A stretch of 64,000 nucleotides of DNA from Bartonella birtlesii IBS 325 (lineage in GTDB: Bacteria > Pseudomonadota > Alphaproteobacteria > Rhizobiales > Rhizobiaceae). The stretch lies in contig NZ_CM001557.1 in the NCBI RefSeq assembly GCF_000273375.1, positions 1,127,473 through 1,191,472 of the forward strand. Reading direction: 5' to 3'. The notes below the pieces were generated by a model that searched no databases, was not told the DNA's origin, and worked only from the letters and a program-made list of their open reading frames with translations. Position numbers and translations under genes: made by a program. Shown here one piece after another: positions 62,609 to 64,000 of this stretch (position 1 is the first letter of the stretch; each line of letters starts with the position of its first letter).

Positions 62609-63345
62609 ATGGATGTTCAGCAGTTAAAAAAATGGCCGCTTTAAAGGCACTTGAATTTATTGAAGATGGTATGCGGCTTGGTATCGGATCTGGTTCGACA
62701 GTAAATGAATTTATTCGCCTGCTTGGTGAGCGTGTTGCAGATGGTCTGTGTGTGACAGGTGTTACGACTTCACGGTATTCTGAACAGCTCTGTCGCAAAT
62801 TTGGGGTTCCTACCGAGACCTTAGAGCAAATACCTGAACTCGATCTTGATATTGATGGAGCAGACGAAATTGGTCCACAGATGTCTCTTATTAAAGGGGG
62901 AGGTGGAGCATTGTTACATGAAAAAATTGTAGCATCAGCATCTCGTGCAATGCTTATCATTGCAGATGAAACAAAGGTGGTAAAAAGACTTGGTGCTTTT
63001 GCATTACCCATTGAAGTTAATTCATTTGGTCTACATACTACACGCAAAGCCATAGAAAGAGTAGCTAATGGTTTAGGACTTTTAGGAGAAGTTGTACTGC
63101 GGATGAATGGAGAAGTTCCTTTTAAAACAGATGGCGGCCACTTTATTTTTGATGCGTTTTGGGGGTGCATTTTGCAGCCAAAGTCATTATCGGATGCGCT
63201 TCTTGCAATTCCAGGTGTTGTAGAGCATGGTCTTTTTTTGGGATTAGCTTCACGTGCAATTGTCGCTATGGCTGATGGACAAATAAAAGTTTTAGAACCA
63301 TTTGATTTTAAAGAAGACAGTTTACATGACGATATGTTAGCATAA
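62609..63345 (+). CDS. rpiA: Ribose-5-phosphate isomerase A, with a likely one-base frameshift at codon 8
   Basis: RpiA interconverts ribose-5-phosphate and ribulose-5-phosphate. From ATG 62632 the frame gives a complete core: [51 protein letters not shown] and [16 protein letters not shown], with Asp and Glu of the active site. Upstream, ATG 62609 starts MDVQQLKK and then fails after seven A's (62626–62632). One more A would join both as [17 protein letters not shown], like relatives. If translation instead starts at 62632 the gene is intact at 237 residues, minus eight N-terminal residues. Confidence 0.9.
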
Positions 63346-63418
63346 TAAAAAGTATCTGGAAGATTTTGAATAAAATAATAAATTTGAATTTATAATTAGT
63401 TATCGGGGTAATTGTTCA

Positions 63419-63976
63419 ATGAAAAAAATATTTTCTTTTCAGCGTTTTGTTGTATTTTTTGGTGTAATTACTGTTTTGGTTATGAATATTGGAATGTCTC
63501 ATGCACAAGGTGTCAGTGATCAGCATTTAGATTCAGCTAAAAAGACTATCAGTGCCATTCGTGCAACGGATCAATTCGATAGTTTTTTACCAAATGCTGC
63601 ACGTGATTTAAAAGATGAACTTATAGGTGATGATCCAAATTTGGCAACAGCTATTTCTAATATTGTTGATAAACAGGCGCTCGCTTTGGCTAAACGACGC
63701 TCTGATTTAGAAAAAGAAATTGCTCATGTGTATGCAAAATATTTTACACAAAAAGAACTCGATACAATCACAGCATTTTATAATTCTGATACCGGTAAGA
63801 AATTTTTGACAGAAGTTCCAAATCTCGCGCGTGATGCATATTCTACATTTGATACATGGCGCTCTGCTGTTATGCAGGATCTTATAAAAAATGTGAAAAA
63901 AGAGATGTCTGAAACACTTAATTTGGATAATTCTGTTGCGCCTGTAAAATCAAACTCTTCAGAAAATCAAAAATAG
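63419..63976 (+). CDS. DUF2059 domain-containing exported protein
   Basis: The 185-residue protein has a Sec signal peptide (basic MKKIFSFQR, hydrophobic to about residue 27, cleavage after SHAQ) and a DUF2059 domain with KYFTQKELDTITAFYNSDTG and the following KKFLTEVPNLARDAYSTFDTW. Such proteins are common downstream of rpiA in Rhizobiales. The mature protein is helical, charged and presumably periplasmic. Function is unknown. Bases after it to the window end hold nothing I recognise. Confidence 0.85.
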   Translation: MKKIFSFQRFVVFFGVITVLVMNIGMSHAQGVSDQHLDSAKKTISAIRATDQFDSFLPNAARDLKDELIGDDPNLATAISNIVDKQALALAKRRSDLEKEIAHVYAKYFTQKELDTITAFYNSDTGKKFLTEVPNLARDAYSTFDTWRSAVMQDLIKNVKKEMSETLNLDNSVAPVKSNSSENQK

Positions 63977-64000
63977 TTTGATGAATATATTGTAATAATG

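Overview
The window is a core, chromosomal stretch of an alphaproteobacterium of the order Hyphomicrobiales (Rhizobiales), almost certainly a Bartonella. Pointers are the marked AT richness, the gene orders tuf–tRNA-Trp–secE–nusG–rplKAJL–rpoBC, nrdR–ribD–ribE–ribH–nusB, rpsB–tsf–pyrH–frr…cdsA–rseP–bamA–lpxD–fabZ–lpxA–lpxI–lpxB, the presence of lpxI rather than lpxH, an EipB-family periplasmic protein, and a gltA/gltX pair beside lpxB. No insertion sequence, prophage, CRISPR array, toxin or secretion island was seen.

Layout. 1–12.7 kb: end of tuf, tRNA-Trp, protein export and elongation factors, the L11/L1/L10/L7-L12 proteins and the two large RNA polymerase subunits. 12.7–13.56 kb: long non-coding gap. 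13.56–18.1 kb: glyA, nrdR, riboflavin synthesis and nusB. 18.1–25.7 kb: bamE, a DUF177 protein, plsX–fabH–ihfA–merR, and leftward thrS and yidD with an Fe-S scaffold gene. 25.8–37.5 kb: folE, tRNA-Leu, a lipoprotein hydrolase, a coiled-coil protein of unknown function, a broken nitroreductase, sdaA, a DD-carboxypeptidase with a SPOR domain, clpS–clpA, HIT and RidA proteins. 37.6–51.8 kb: eipB, translation genes (rpsB, tsf, pyrH, frr) and the envelope cluster from cdsA to lpxB. 51.8–56.1 kb: a leftward polar amino-acid ABC transporter with a tandemly duplicated binding-protein gene. 56.8–64 kb: gltA, gltX, comEC, rpiA and a DUF2059 protein.

How the genes work together. The first third is the transcription and translation core. 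The middle supplies cofactors (riboflavin, folate, one-carbon units), fatty acid and phospholipid precursors, and proteolysis through ClpSA. The 38–52 kb block couples protein synthesis to outer membrane building: phospholipid activation (CdsA), site-2 proteolysis (RseP), beta-barrel insertion (BamA) and lipid A synthesis (LpxD, FabZ, LpxA, LpxI, LpxB).

The most striking observation is not a new system but a systematic defect. Seven genes (a nitroreductase, eipB, cdsA, rseP, lpxD, comEC, rpiA) are each out of frame by exactly one missing base, always inside an A or T run of 7 or 8. Several of these genes are normally essential, and no homopolymer longer than 8 was seen by eye. This looks like homopolymer compression in the assembly; poly-A/T slippage or true decay are the alternatives. 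Other points of interest are an empty, uppS-sized gap between frr and cdsA, structured leaders upstream of rplJ and rpsB, and the duplicated amino-acid binding protein with a Fur-like palindrome upstream of one copy. I found no convincing undescribed multi-gene system.
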